A stretch of 64,000 nucleotides of DNA from Aaosphaeria pasadenensis (taxonomy: Eukaryota; Ascomycota; Dothideomycetes; Pleosporales): positions 434,001-498,000 of the forward strand of contig JAKLMB010000010.1 of NCBI GenBank assembly GCA_022813625.1, written 5' to 3'. A model generated the notes under the pieces. That model did not search any database and had not been told where the DNA came from. It worked only from the letters and a program-made list of their open reading frames with translations. A program made the position numbers and the translations under genes. Position 1 is the stretch's first letter; every line of letters begins with the position of its first letter. Shown here piece after piece: positions 1 to 10,349 of this stretch.

Positions 1-597
1 GTTCCCGCAGGTTTCTTCGACTCAGGTGTCGCCGCCGATGACAATATAAGCACGGAGGTGGCGCCTGAGGTCCCAACATCAACAACCGCACAAGAAGATT
101 TCCCGTCTTCGGAGACTATCGCAGACGATGCGAGCAATCAGCCGTTGCAAACTACGGTGCCATCTCATCCACCTGTCAGCGCCCCCGATGAGGACCTGGA
201 CGCATTCTTGGAGGAGATGGAACAAACGCCTGCGCCCGCGCCACATGTCAAACCCTCCACATTCGGCGCTGCAGTCATCGAGGCAGCGCCCATGACTGCT
301 GCTGAAATCGCCGCTCAAGCACGGGAAGAACAAAGCGCGCAACGAGAAAAGAGGGAGGAAGAGGTCGAGGCAGAAAAGGAAGACGCGGACCGAGCTTTGC
401 AGGACGAGTTTGAGGAAATGGAAGGTCTGGAAGAAAGAGTCCGGACATTGAGGGAGAAGAGAGAAGCCCTTCGCAAGCTGGCCAAAGCAGAGGAAGCTAT
501 GGTGGTGGAGTCGAATCAAGCATCCCAGAACGACGATGAAAGTGCATCAGAGGACGAAGAAGACGATTGGGACGATTGGAGGTTTCGCGCAGCGTAA
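1..597 (+). CDS. ZNF830/CCDC16-like protein, 3' part only
   Basis: The frame is open from the first base of the window, so the 5' end, including any N-terminal zinc finger, lies outside. Visible features are a PAGFFD motif at the start, an Asp/Glu-rich stretch, a charged coiled coil (roughly codons 95-165 of this fragment, with EEMEGLEERVRTLREKREAL) and a very acidic tail ending DDWDDWRFRAA. This order of GFFD motif, coiled coil and acidic Trp-Asp-Trp tail is typical of fungal relatives of ZNF830 (CCDC16), nuclear proteins linked to pre-mRNA splicing. The codon reading GTG at base 58 is not the start, because the same frame continues upstream. A cag at bases 8-10 could be a splice acceptor, but the frame reads through it. 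Function is by family; the truncation is a window-edge effect. Confidence 0.75.
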   Translation, partial: VPAGFFDSGVAADDNISTEVAPEVPTSTTAQEDFPSSETIADDASNQPLQTTVPSHPPVSAPDEDLDAFLEEMEQTPAPAPHVKPSTFGAAVIEAAPMTAAEIAAQAREEQSAQREKREEEVEAEKEDADRALQDEFEEMEGLEERVRTLREKREALRKLAKAEEAMVVESNQASQNDDESASEDEEDDWDDWRFRAA

Positions 598-1091
598 ATC
601 GCAACACTCGAAAAGTCTAGCAGGAGCATCGAGCTGTATATAATACTAGTACCCATATCCCTTGAGGATGATTGGCAATGATACCCTTCTCGTTATCTAT
701 TGTAGAAGTTCCCCGGATTTCCACTATTGTGATTAGGCCTGACAAGGACAATTCCCCAATTGACTCTTTGACGGCTATAATTGTCAATTGTAGTTCTTTG
801 ACAATCATTCTCTTTCAAGGAATGGCGAAAATTCACAATAGGGCAGGGTCAAGCCAATCAAGGCGTGTAACAATGTGAATTGCTCTGACGTTTTAATGCA
901 TGCCATGCCAAGGCGCTGAGGCAACTGGGTCGTGTCAACCCCTCGGACCCTCGCACAATATTGACACCTCTCATCATTCGCAACACACTCGAGATACGCC
1001 ATTCACCAGGCCAAAGGCTTCTATTCCGATAGCGTACCATCCGGATTTAACTCAAACAACTTCCCAAGTCGACGGAGCAGTATCTTTCGCC
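598..1091. other. Intergenic spacer between tandem + strand genes
   Basis: About 490 bases between the ZNF830-like stop and the ArfGAP start. It must hold the terminator of the first gene and the promoter of the second. I see only short, stop-rich frames and no RNA gene or clear element. Confidence 0.6.
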
Positions 1092-2992
1092 ATGTCGCGG
1101 CGGCCCAATCCCGCAGCCGATCGAGCGGAGCAGAATCGCCAGACACTCAAGAGTTTAGTGAAGCTTGAGGCCAACAAGGCTTGCGCAGATTGCAAGCGAA
1201 ACAAGCGTACGGGATACCGTGTATAACCTATATCATTGGTATCTGGGCTGAAAGAACATACAGATCCCCGATGGGCCAGTTGGAACCTAGGCATCTTCAT
1301 CTGCATTAGGTACGATTCTCGGACATGTCTCACGATTCCGCCATTTCGAAAATCTAACACGCATTCAGATGCTCCGGTATTCACCGTGGTATGGGAACAC
1401 ATATTAGCCGCGTCAAATCCGTCGACCTCGATTCTTGGACCGACGAGCAATTACAAAGTGTCTTGAAGTGGGGCAATGGAAGGGCCAACAAGTGAGAGAT
1501 GGCATACACATATGAACCAGATTGGAGGCTGACCGTTGTAGGTATTGGGAGGCAAAATTGGCGCCTGGCCATGTGCCTTCTGAAGCGTACGTTCACCCTA
1601 CGACTAGCCAGAGATAAGAGCTAAGACTAAGACAGGAAGATCGAGAACTTCATACGCACGAAGTATGAATCCAAGCGCTGGGTCATGGATGGCGGAATAC
1701 CCGACCCTTCTTCGTTAGACGTTGAGGATGACGATGTGGTGAGTTAAAAGTCATACCCGCGCACGCGACAGCCCGATACTAAGAATCCGTAGCCTCTGAA
1801 GAAGGTCCAGGAAAAGGTACAAATCGAACGATCAGCTTCTCAGCGTCTGGCTTCCAGCTCAAGCCAACCTCCGCGACCACCGCCCCAGGCGCAACCTGCC
1901 ATTGATCTCTTCGGCGACGAAACTCCTGCACCCCCGAGGCCCAGCACTGGACCTCCTGGTGCCCGAACCGCCCCTCCCAAGGCAGAACCAGCACCTCCGA
2001 AGCAGACAAAGGCAGGCGACTCTCTGTTGGGCTTGGATTTCCTAGGCGGTGGTGCTTCGACGCAGCCCCCTCGGCCTTCCAGCACAGGTCCGTCTTCTGC
2101 TGCACCCTCCAGACCTGATCTCAAACAATCAATCCTATCGCTATACGCATCGGCGCCAAAGCCCGCGCCTCAACCACAGCAGCATGCACGACAGGACTCT
2201 TTCGGTGGACTTTCATCCCCCCAATCACAACAATCTCCTCAGCAGCAGTCGAACCTTGGTGGATTAAACGATGCATTCGGCGGTCTTTCATTCAATGCGC
2301 AGCCCGCACCACCGAAACCATCCCCTTTCGCCGGGTTGGACTCCTTTACGAGCACACGATCTCCTCCGTCTGCGTCGTCCTCGAACATGTTTGGCGGCGG
2401 TGGAAGTTTCTTCGACTCTAACCCCAAGCCTGCACCAGTACCCAAGGCGCAAACAGCTGTGGCCTCCGGGGGGTTTGGCGACTTTTCTTCCTTCACATCT
2501 CCGGTTTCCAATGCTGCCCCTAAGGCTGCTCCTTCTGGAATGAACGACCTTCTAGACCTCTCGATGCCAGCTGCACCAGCAACCACTTCTCCCCCGGCCG
2601 CCTCATCCTCGTTCAATTCAGCGTTCAATCTCTCATCCCCAGCGCCTCAAGCAGCAGCACCTCCCCAAGCTGCTCCCGCCCAAACTGCCGCTCCAAACTA
2701 CTCCGGTTTTTCCAACATGGATGCATGGGGCAGCAACGATGTCTGGGCCTCCTCCGCATCCAGCCAACCCGCGCCCGCAAACGCTTCTGCAGGCACAACA
2801 ACCACCCAGCCGAAGAGCTCAGGAGGATGGGGCGCCTCACCAGCCATCACCCAGGACGACGACTTCGGAGGCTGGAGCAGCGCCGCACCCGTCACCACGA
2901 CCTCGCACACAACCGCGAACAAGACATCCAGCAAGCCCACGGGAGGTTTCGGCGGCGGAGGCGACGACCTGTTCAACAACGTCTGGGAGTGA
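1092..2992 (+). CDS. ArfGAP domain protein (Age2/SMAP type)
   Basis: Six exons: 1092-1206, 1264-1309, 1369-1491, 1542-1586, 1636-1738 and 1793-2992, giving 543 residues. It is a GTPase-activating protein for Arf GTPases in Golgi/endosome coat traffic. The ArfGAP zinc finger spans about residues 15-130. Its zinc cysteines are C31, C34, C52 and C55, and the arginine finger follows at R60 in CSGIHRG; ISRVKS, WGNGRAN and TKYESKRW are also typical. After about residue 150 the protein is low-complexity (Pro, Ser, Ala, Gln), with LFGDE and repeated FGG, GGW and WG peptides that resemble clathrin/adaptor-binding linear motifs. The finger is split over three exons, and the exact HPRW join sets the first acceptor at 1263. 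The start is the first Met before the domain. Assignment to Age2 rather than Gts1 rests on the N-terminal position of the domain and lack of a visible UBA domain. Confidence 0.88.
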
Positions 2993-3473
2993 ACCCGACG
3001 ACCAGCGAACGATTAAGAGTTTTTTTAAAGATTGCCAGCTAATGCAAAGAGAGACATTAGCGTGCGTTTGAAAAAGGCCACAGCAAGCAAGCAACCCCTT
3101 TGAATAATCAGTCGATTCTTGATGTGAGAAGGCGAACGTATATAGATATGATGTCATCCAAACACAATATATATCGCCATCATATCCCCACATAATGTGA
3201 TATGTGCCACATGTTAGCTAGTAAAGTAGTTACATCCAACGGCTGTCTGATTCACAATATACGTATGTAGTACCAATCGCTAAGAGCAAAGAGAGAGAAA
3301 TCCCCACACGCCACACGCCATACTGTGTACACCCAACGAATATCAAACCCATCTCGCAAGAAAAAAGAACATGGATACGCCAACCCCAAATGCTATGCTT
3401 GTAAAGACCTCATCCCCCCCCCATTCCCACATCCTCCCCCTTCCTCATTCTTTGCATCCCCGAGGAATTTCTT
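2993..3473. other. Convergent 3' spacer
   Basis: Spacer between the stop codons of the ArfGAP gene (+) and the SNARE gene (-). It should hold both 3' UTRs and polyadenylation signals. It is AT-rich near 3120-3260, with no coding frame I would support. Confidence 0.6.
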
Positions 3474-3922
3474 TTAGAAGATCAACCCCCAAATCCAATA
3501 CAGCACCAACACGGCGCCCACGATAATCCCCGCGAGCTTCAGAATCGCAACTTTGTTTCCCGACTGCGCCATTCGGCCGAGGCGCGTGGCGCTGCCTTTC
3601 AGCGTCGTGCCGAAGGAGGAGAAGGTTTCGGACTATGGTGTACCCTTGTTAGTATGATGTTGTATGGGAGGGCAAGGGGGAAAAGTACGGTGTTATCAAT
3701 CATAGTCTGGTCGCGCGCGTTGTCGTAGATGTCGATTGTGACGCCGCGGAGGGCGGAGACCTTGGAGGCGAGCTCGTCGAGGCGGGAGTTGTTCTGCCTG
3801 TGAAGGTTGTGGGTTAGTTAATGTGGGTGGAGGGGGAGGGATTGGAGGGTTGGGTCTGTCTTGTCTCCTTTTGTGAGGGGGTGGAGGAGGGCCTACCTTT
3901 CACGTTCGAATGCTTCGGCCAT
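3474..3922 (-). CDS. Qc-type SNARE, Sft1/Bet1-like
   Basis: Three exons on the minus strand (3897-3922, 3689-3797, 3474-3632) give a 97-residue tail-anchored SNARE. After a nine-residue leader (MAEAFERER) comes a heptad-repeat SNARE helix from NNSRLDELASKVSAL through VTIDIYDNARDQ to GRLGR. A C-terminal membrane span follows (about residues 76-97, LAGIIVGAVLVLYWIW), with only two residues after it. Such proteins work as a target-membrane Qc-SNARE in ER-Golgi or intra-Golgi fusion. The predicted zero-layer Gln lies in the NARDQ region. I favour Sft1 (GS15-like) over Bet1 because the protein is very short and lacks Bet1's long N-terminal part. The frame is too broken by introns to appear as one long open frame, but exon phases join exactly (26+109+159 = 294 bases). 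Confidence 0.85.
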
Positions 3923-4441
3923 GGTGACGACGGTTCGTGAGGAGTTGGTTCGTAGGTGGTGGATGTGTTGGTTGCAAAAGGTGAGGTGTGAGGAGGGTCG
4001 TTGGTTTTCTGCGAGGAAAGGAAGAGTAAAAGTTGAGAGATTTCGAGGGACGGAGATCTGCCTGGGTTTGTAGGGGTTTACGGACTTTTGTGGAGGAGCC
4101 AGATGGTTAAGTGACCAGGGACGTTGGGGTTGGTCTCATGGAGCGAGCGCGCCAAGATGCGGTAGGGCTGAGTTCCAGGCCCGTAACACGAGGCTAGGTA
4201 CGCCGCATTTTGTGATCCACGATTGATATACCAACATGTAAATTTTGACTTCGATATAATTATATTTCGTTACCCACAAATTAGTATCACGTATTTGATA
4301 CTCTTGAATATCAGTCCAGCCGCATGACTGCCTTCGGGATTAATTACGATCGTCTTTATACTTTTAAAAAAAAAGGCAACGAAATCAATCATCTACTTAG
4401 TCACAGTCCCTGCTGATCATATATACTACCTAACCGTAACC
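3923..4441. other. Spacer upstream of SNARE gene
   Basis: About 520 bases between the SNARE start and the mannanase 3' end, both on the minus strand. It holds the SNARE promoter and the mannanase terminator. An AT-rich block with an A-run (AAAAAAAA near 4364) lies next to the mannanase stop. Confidence 0.55.
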
Positions 4442-5971
4442 CTAGTAATTGTTGTCTTTGAGCCACTCAGCAATGTACTTCTGCTGGTCGGACACAATAT
4501 TCATAGCCTCATCCGTATCGTAGAGATCATACCATCCTGGACTCTCATGCGGCGGATCTCCAGCCCAAACCAGCCCGAAGTCATTCACATATTGAGTCTC
4601 TGGCCTCCAGATTCCTCCATACGCCCAGGGACAGGTGCCCACATATGCCCCTTTACCCGTGAACTCATCGATTACCGCACCGATAATGCTCTGCAACACA
4701 TTAGCTTCGCTCTCTCTTACAGTCGCCCGCTGACTTACGTTGAAATAGGCATCTTTGTGCGTGGTGCCGGCACTGCTGAGGTACGGATACTCCTTGTCCT
4801 TATTCTCCCAATTGTCCCTTGCCATGCCGAACTCCTCCAAGAACACGGGCTTCCCAATATCAACCGCCCACTGACTCGAGTTCCGCATGAACGCCGTCGC
4901 GAAGTCCTGCGCCTGCTTCAAGTTCGCCTCACTCGAATTGTACATATCATAGATACCCCAATTCTGGACCCAGCAGTGCGTAGTAGCATAATCGACCGTC
5001 GAGAAATTATGCACCTGCTTGAAGTACCACTCCCCCTGCTTCGACTCCAACCCCACGCTCACGAGCTGCTTCGGCGCCAACTCGCGGATGAACTTCGATA
5101 TCCTCTCCACCCACGGCACCAACAGATCCTCCGGATTCGGGACCAAAAACTTATTAAACGGCCCCTCGTTCCCCAGCGGCGCCTGAGGTTGCGGCTCATT
5201 CGCAAGCTGCCATGTCATAATCGTAGCATCCTCCCGATACACCCTCCCATTAACCGTATTCCTCCTCCCCACCACCGTCCTTATATGCTCCTTCCACCAC
5301 TCCTCGGCCCTCCCATCCGTATAAAACCGATTCGCATACTCCGTAAACGCGCCATAACTCTCCGCATCCACGCCCTCCACCGTATAATTCCCCCACCCGG
5401 TCCTCGGCGTCGCCCGCTGCGGCGCCGCAGTTAGATTCCAACTCGGCGGATACGGAATCACTTCGTTACCTTGCGACCAGGAAACCCACTGCGCGAACCC
5501 CCCGCTCCACTGCCACTCGTTGTTCAGCGTCATGGTGGCGCGCATCCCGCGCTTCCCCATCTCGTCGAGGCATACGTCGAGCCCTTTGAACACTTCTTCG
5601 TTGTAGACGCCCGGCGCGTCGAGCAGCGCGGGGGCCATGCGGAAGGGTTGCGGTGTCGCGGCGCCTTCGGACGCGGCCATGATGCGGAGGTGGTTGACGC
5701 CTTTCGAGGCCATTTGGTCGAGCTCGGTGGTCAGGCGCGTGTAGTTGCCGCCCTGGGAGGCGGGGGCGGCGAGGTTCATGCATGCCCAGTAGTTTAGGCC
5801 GGTGAGGTAGTGGAGGCCATGGGAGTCTTTGAGGCGGAGGTTTGAGACGTAGACGAAGTCGTCGGGGGGGATTGCGTGGTGAGTATGGTGTGGGAGGGCT
5901 TTTGCGAGGGTTGGGGAGGAGAGGGATAGTGTGGTTATGAGGAGGAGGGTTTGAGGGGTCAGGGGACGCAT
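4442..5971 (-). CDS. Secreted GH5 endo-beta-1,4-mannanase
   Basis: Reads as one open frame of 509 codons, but a 48-base intron (4691-4738) is likely, giving 493 residues. A signal peptide is visible (MRPLTPQTLLLITTLSLSSP...LAKA). The GH5 TIM-barrel marks are NHLRIM (strand 2), the acid/base Glu in WQLANEPQ (about residue 257) and the nucleophile Glu in FLEEFGMAR (about residue 378). GLNYWACMNL and DIGKPVFLEEFG match fungal mannan endo-1,4-beta-mannosidases of the GH5_7 type, which cut internal bonds of mannan and glucomannan outside the cell. There is no carbohydrate-binding module. Several NxS/T sites suggest glycosylation. The product could instead be a mannan transglycosylase or another GH5 subfamily enzyme. 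Confidence 0.88.
   Translation of the reverse strand: MRPLTPQTLLLITTLSLSSPTLAKALPHHTHHAIPPDDFVYVSNLRLKDSHGLHYLTGLNYWACMNLAAPASQGGNYTRLTTELDQMASKGVNHLRIMAASEGAATPQPFRMAPALLDAPGVYNEEVFKGLDVCLDEMGKRGMRATMTLNNEWQWSGGFAQWVSWSQGNEVIPYPPSWNLTAAPQRATPRTGWGNYTVEGVDAESYGAFTEYANRFYTDGRAEEWWKEHIRTVVGRRNTVNGRVYREDATIMTWQLANEPQPQAPLGNEGPFNKFLVPNPEDLLVPWVERISKFIRELAPKQLVSVGLESKQGEWYFKQVHNFSTVDYATTHCWVQNWGIYDMYNSSEANLKQAQDFATAFMRNSSQWAVDIGKPVFLEEFGMARDNWENKDKEYPYLSSAGTTHKDAYFNVSQRATVRESEANVLQSIIGAVIDEFTGKGAYVGTCPWAYGGIWRPETQYVNDFGLVWAGDPPHESPGWYDLYDTDEAMNIVSDQQKYIAEWLKDNNY
4691..4738 (-). other. Probable in-frame intron of the mannanase gene
   Basis: On the minus strand this segment starts GTAAGT and ends TTGCAG, with a branch-like CTAAT 12 bases before the end. 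It is 48 bases long, so its removal keeps the frame. The 16 residues it would encode (starting VSQRAT) look unlike the conserved flanks DAYFN and SIIGAV, which join naturally when it is removed. Confidence 0.75.
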
Positions 5972-6545
5972 GGTTGGTGAAGCACTTGTGCGATGTTCAC
6001 TTCTGACAAACTTGGAATGTGCATATTGGGGACCGACTTGAGGAAATGTGACGTTATATGAATACTGAGATTTGTACTACTACGGCCCATAGCAGTAGAG
6101 CATCCGGGTAATCAAACCCCGAACTTCACAGACTCGATGCATCTGAAATGTGGAGAAGGGGCACTGATCATTGCATATCTGGGACTGCGGGGTAAGAATA
6201 ATGATCCTTGACCCGCATGGCCATGGGACGTTCCTGTGTAACCGTTGCTTTTACGCCTGCTGCGAGGGTATGACGATGGGAGTGGGGAGTTTCTGATGCG
6301 GTGAGGTCGGATTAAGCTTGGTGGCGTGAATCGTTGGGGGCTTGTGCGAGGCGGGCAGTGGGTGGTGTTTGGTTTTGGGTGGTGCTGTGCCTAGAGATAA
6401 GTAGTCTGTAGATCTATGCTAGGATTGGTGCTGTAGGATGGTTGTGTCTGTATTCGTGATGTAACCTTATCGCAATGGTAGTCTTGGAAGTGCAAGTGTA
6501 AGCGATTAAACAATGGCTTCAATTTTAACGTACATAAATGAACGA
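5972..6545. other. Promoter region of the mannanase gene
   Basis: About 570 bases upstream of the mannanase start and downstream of the MOSC gene stop, both minus strand. No coding frame is supported. The region is expected to hold the mannanase promoter; I do not identify specific operator sites. Confidence 0.5.
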
Positions 6546-8219
6546 CTACAAATCCAACACGATATGTCCGATCCCCCTCGAAACGCAACTCAACATCGTA
6601 GTCTTCTTCTCCGCCTCCACGAGCCCAGTGCCTCGATGCTCGATGCGCCCTTTGTACACATTGACTCTGCACGTTCCGCAGTTCCCAGCTTCGCACGAGG
6701 AATCGATGTCCAGACCCACGTCCTTCAAGACGTCTAGCAGGGTTTGACTTCCCCCTACTTCGACGGTCTTTCCGCTGTTCTTCAGCTCTGCGGTGAATGG
6801 ATCCCCTGATGTCGCGACGGCGAATTGCTCGAAATGGAGAGAGGAGTCTGGGACGTTGAAGGCTTTAGCAGTGGAGGCTACGCCGTCCATTAGACGCTGT
6901 GGTCCGCAGCAGTAGATGTGTGTGTTGGCGTCGGCGCGGGATATCACTTTGGCGAGATTGAGCTTCTGGCCAGCGGATTTGTTGTATGTAGTAGCGTTGG
7001 CCCCGAGAGCTGCGGTGCGTTTTGCATAGGGTACTTCTGCGGCGACTGCGAAGTGAAGTTCATACGCCTTGCCTGACATTTTTAGGAAGTCCAGGGCAGC
7101 GAGGAATGCGGTAATGCCTATTCCACCAGCAACGATAATGTGACGGTCTGCCTGCTCGGCGAGCGGAAAGCTTGCTGTGATGTTTCCAACCGTCAGGACA
7201 TCCCCGACCTTTGTCTGCTCGTGCAAGAACTTGGATCCACCACGGCTTTCCGGATCGAGTGCAATTCCAAGCTCAAATTTCCTTGACGTGCCCCCGACAA
7301 CAGAATAAGCTCTAACCAACTTCCCTCCCAGCTTCAGTCGCACATGGCTTCCCGGCTCCACTGGGGTGCTCTCGCGTCCTTGATCTAACGCTTCGAGAAC
7401 GAATGCCGTCACTTTGCTTGTCTCTTCTCTCTTTTCAACGATCCGATATTCGTTCCAAGTGCTCATTCTCTCATCCTCCCCTCCAAACATTCGTCCGTCC
7501 TGGTCTTCGGCATATCCTTTGTCAAGTCGAGATTGGATCATGCGTGTGAAAGAGTCGTCCAATTGTGGCAGCTGTACTATCTCTTTCATGCGGATTACAT
7601 TATCTTTCTCGTTGTAGAGATAGTGCATGAACCGCGCTAATGTCCACTCCGGATGTGGTCGCTCAACCAACTGAATCATGTCTCCAACATTCAGATCGCC
7701 GGTCTTCAAAACGCGATACAACCACCCGACGCGGAAAAGGGTCTGCGCACGTTTGGCCATATCCTTGACCTCAAAGCGGTGGTTGAGCTTGTAGCATGGT
7801 GCCCGCGAGCCTGTGACCTCAAGCAAGACGTTCCCAATGGAAATCTTGTCACCGATACAGATGGTTCTCTCATCCATCTCGCTCGAGACCAGATTCTCAC
7901 CGAACGCACCTGCATTGCAGAATTGGGAAGCCTGTGGGAGCTCTTCCTTCCAGGTGTCGTAGTGACGGGAGCAATAATGCAGTAATGCTTTGTCTACTCC
8001 GCCGTGAGTGTGGAAGCTTTGCTGGTCGGTTGCAATGCCTGTGGGCGTGATTGGTACGGGGCCGGAGAGGGGCACCTTGTAGATGGCAGATTCGATGCCC
8101 TTGCCCCAAAGCTTTTGGATCCTACCAGCACGGATCTGGAGTAAAGGATGAGGGGCAAAGGGTTCCGGGTTTTGGAAGAGGTCGCCATGGACGGGATGCA
8201 ATGTTGCGGAGTCGCCCAT
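6546..8219 (-). CDS. MOSC domain / ferredoxin-reductase fusion oxidoreductase
   Basis: Single-exon protein of 557 residues. Order of parts: a MOSC domain (about residues 30-200) with the conserved GxFGENL motif and a Cys in SRAPCYKLNHRF (about residue 141) that would bind molybdenum cofactor; a linker; an FAD-binding reductase domain (about 250-370, with RAYSVVGG); an NAD-binding domain (GGIGITAFLAAL ... YCCGPQRLM); and a C-terminal plant-type [2Fe-2S] ferredoxin domain with SCEAGNCGTCRV and a fourth Cys in MLSCVSRG. This resembles bacterial YiiM-type MOSC fused to a phthalate-dioxygenase-reductase module. A role in reducing N-hydroxylated or related compounds is inferred from MOSC/mARC chemistry, not seen directly. 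The GATFEN-to-stop frame is complete; the start is the first Met, and no targeting peptide is obvious. Confidence 0.88.
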   Translation of the reverse strand: MGDSATLHPVHGDLFQNPEPFAPHPLLQIRAGRIQKLWGKGIESAIYKVPLSGPVPITPTGIATDQQSFHTHGGVDKALLHYCSRHYDTWKEELPQASQFCNAGAFGENLVSSEMDERTICIGDKISIGNVLLEVTGSRAPCYKLNHRFEVKDMAKRAQTLFRVGWLYRVLKTGDLNVGDMIQLVERPHPEWTLARFMHYLYNEKDNVIRMKEIVQLPQLDDSFTRMIQSRLDKGYAEDQDGRMFGGEDERMSTWNEYRIVEKREETSKVTAFVLEALDQGRESTPVEPGSHVRLKLGGKLVRAYSVVGGTSRKFELGIALDPESRGGSKFLHEQTKVGDVLTVGNITASFPLAEQADRHIIVAGGIGITAFLAALDFLKMSGKAYELHFAVAAEVPYAKRTAALGANATTYNKSAGQKLNLAKVISRADANTHIYCCGPQRLMDGVASTAKAFNVPDSSLHFEQFAVATSGDPFTAELKNSGKTVEVGGSQTLLDVLKDVGLDIDSSCEAGNCGTCRVNVYKGRIEHRGTGLVEAEKKTTMLSCVSRGIGHIVLDL

Positions 8220-9298
8220 GATATTCGACTTTGAAATTGGGATAGATTTGATGTAATGCTCCTTTCTGACTAGGTGATCCGTCCTTGATCTCCCCTTGCG
8301 CGACTACGGCGCAATGAACACCGTTGAATCTAAAGTCCAATAGCGTGAGTATCTGTTCTGATCGAGTTTCTACAATATTGTGCGAGTGACAGTACTTACC
8401 ATGGCAACAACAGCTGATAGCGACGGTCCGAGAACGACACGAAAAATGATAGTCCTCCACTGTACGGAGCAGAGGTAACAAAATTGCAAGAGCAAAGATC
8501 AAATAGATCTGACGATAGTTGCGATGCTGGTCTGAATGAGAACAGGCAGAGGCAGAAGCAGAAGATAATCGATGTGACAGACCAGACGACACTTAGTTTG
8601 TACGGACCTCGCCTACTTCCGAGTCCCGACTGCCAGCCAATCGGGGATTGCGAAAACGCTCCGTCCCTCTCGGTGTTGGCGAGATTAAGTCATCAAGTCG
8701 ATTGAGGGTGTGAAGGCCTGATTGGTCAGGTGCATTACATAGAGACTGCACATTGCTTATGGAGAGGCTGAGGGATTTCAAAGCTGGACTGGACCTCGGT
8801 CGAACTCAAAACTTCTGTTTGAAAACCTTTTCGACCTGCACTGCCACGACTACTTTTACAACAAATGTGTTTGCTAAACGTCTCGTATCGTGTCGGCCGA
8901 AATGGAGAAGAAAAAAAATCAAAGGTTCGCTGAGGCTGTGGTGGATCGCGTAAGGGATGCCTCTACCTGCAATAGGTAATGCTCAGAACTACCCACCAAT
9001 TGACGTCATCTTGGCATAGCTATTCACAATGAATCGTCATATCGAGCTCACCAATATATCTATGGTGAAGTACATACGTCAATTCAATTGATCGGCCACG
9101 GTTACATCTCGAGTATTTCAACCCGTACTCTTGAAACCTACAAACCATCAAACCAATTACCATTTCCAATCCACAATCTCAATCCAGAGTCTCAAACCAC
9201 AGTACTCTCCACCTGAGCTCATCCCCGCCTCTTGAACATCCACAACCACCTACAACCACCTTCAACCCCACAAACCCAACAACCACACACAAACCAAA
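8220..9298. other. Divergent promoter region
   Basis: About 1.1 kb between the MOSC gene (minus) and the small mitochondrial protein gene (plus). Only short non-conserved frames occur. The last ~180 bases before 9299 are rich in C and A (CCACAACCACC-like), as in many fungal 5' leaders. Confidence 0.5.
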
Positions 9299-9703
9299 AT
9301 GTTCCGCTGCCAACCAACCCGCACCCTCCTCCAACGCGCCACCTACCTCCGCTCCCACGGCTGCCACCCCTCCACCCTCTCCTCCCGCCCTCTCACCACC
9401 ACCACCCCCTTCCTCGCCCAAAAAGACGCCCAGGACAAAGACTCCCTCAACCCCCGCTCCACCGAGTACTCCAAGTCCGGGGGTGGCGACGACGCCGCCG
9501 CACACACAGACGCCGCATTCAACCCCAACAAGACGCGGCCCGAGGAAGAAGGGCAGCACGAGAATCCGCTGGAGACGAGCCCGGGGAATAAGGAGGTTAG
9601 TAAGGCGAGGAAGGAGGATGAGGGCGGGGCGCAAGGTTCGCCGAGGAGGAGTACGAGTGGTGGGGGGAGTGCGCCTAAGGCGGGGGGTGGGAAGTCGGGG
9701 TGA
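9299..9703 (+). CDS. Small conserved fungal protein, predicted mitochondrial
   Basis: A 134-residue single-exon frame with no enzyme motif that I recognise. The first ~40 residues (MFRCQPTRTLLQRATYLRSH...) are rich in Arg, Ser, Thr and Leu and have no acidic residue, as in a mitochondrial presequence. The rest is hydrophilic and probably disordered, with the recognisable core STEYSKSGGGDDAAAH followed by FNPNKTRPEEE, then a Gly/Lys-rich tail. Proteins with the same EYSKSG...DDAAA core are widespread in Pezizomycotina as uncharacterised proteins. ATG sits in CAAAATG context at the end of a C/A-rich leader. Codon usage is strongly GC-ending in the first half, supporting real translation. Confidence 0.72.
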   Translation: MFRCQPTRTLLQRATYLRSHGCHPSTLSSRPLTTTTPFLAQKDAQDKDSLNPRSTEYSKSGGGDDAAAHTDAAFNPNKTRPEEEGQHENPLETSPGNKEVSKARKEDEGGAQGSPRRSTSGGGSAPKAGGGKSG

Positions 9704-10349
9704 GGGAGGAGAGTGATGAGAGGAACTGTGGTTTTTATGGATTCATAAGGTGACTGACTGGTCGTCACCATGGCGTTTTTGGGGTTTTATGATGGGTCCT
9801 GGGTTTTAAGGGGCATTTTTGGACGGGTTAATCGATATCATTGCCACCATTATCATCATTATCATTAATGAAATAGCATTCGAAGTTATGAATTCGTGGA
9901 AATTTGCTGTGTGATATCCTGGTCACGACTGATGTGAATAAGGAGTGTTTGTCACATCTCGGATTGCATTCATCTTCACACTGACAAAACACAAACGTCA
10001 ATGATACTGTCCATAAATCCTCTCGGCCTCAGATCAGAAATGTGATTTCGGGTATTTGCAAGCAAAGCTCCTAACTATAGAATCAAGAGAAGAAAAGAGA
10101 CAAGACATGGCAGGACTTCCGACTGCCCATGCAGATATGCAAAACGAACTCCCAAATCTATACAAGTACCGCACTTCCACCGACGCCTAGCATCGAGACC
10201 AATCGAGGGCAATGGATCCCTCGAGGGAGTGAGTAAACAGAACAAGAACAGCAGACATAATACAGAGAAGCTGGGAGGCCAATCGGTCCCAGTGGGAAAG
10301 TGGACATGTGTGGATGTAGAACGGCTCCTCTAGCTACAGAGAGCCACGT
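9704..10349. other. Convergent 3' spacer
   Basis: About 650 bases between two stop codons on opposite strands. It includes an AT-rich ATCATTATCATTAATG stretch near 9850. No gene is seen. Confidence 0.55.
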
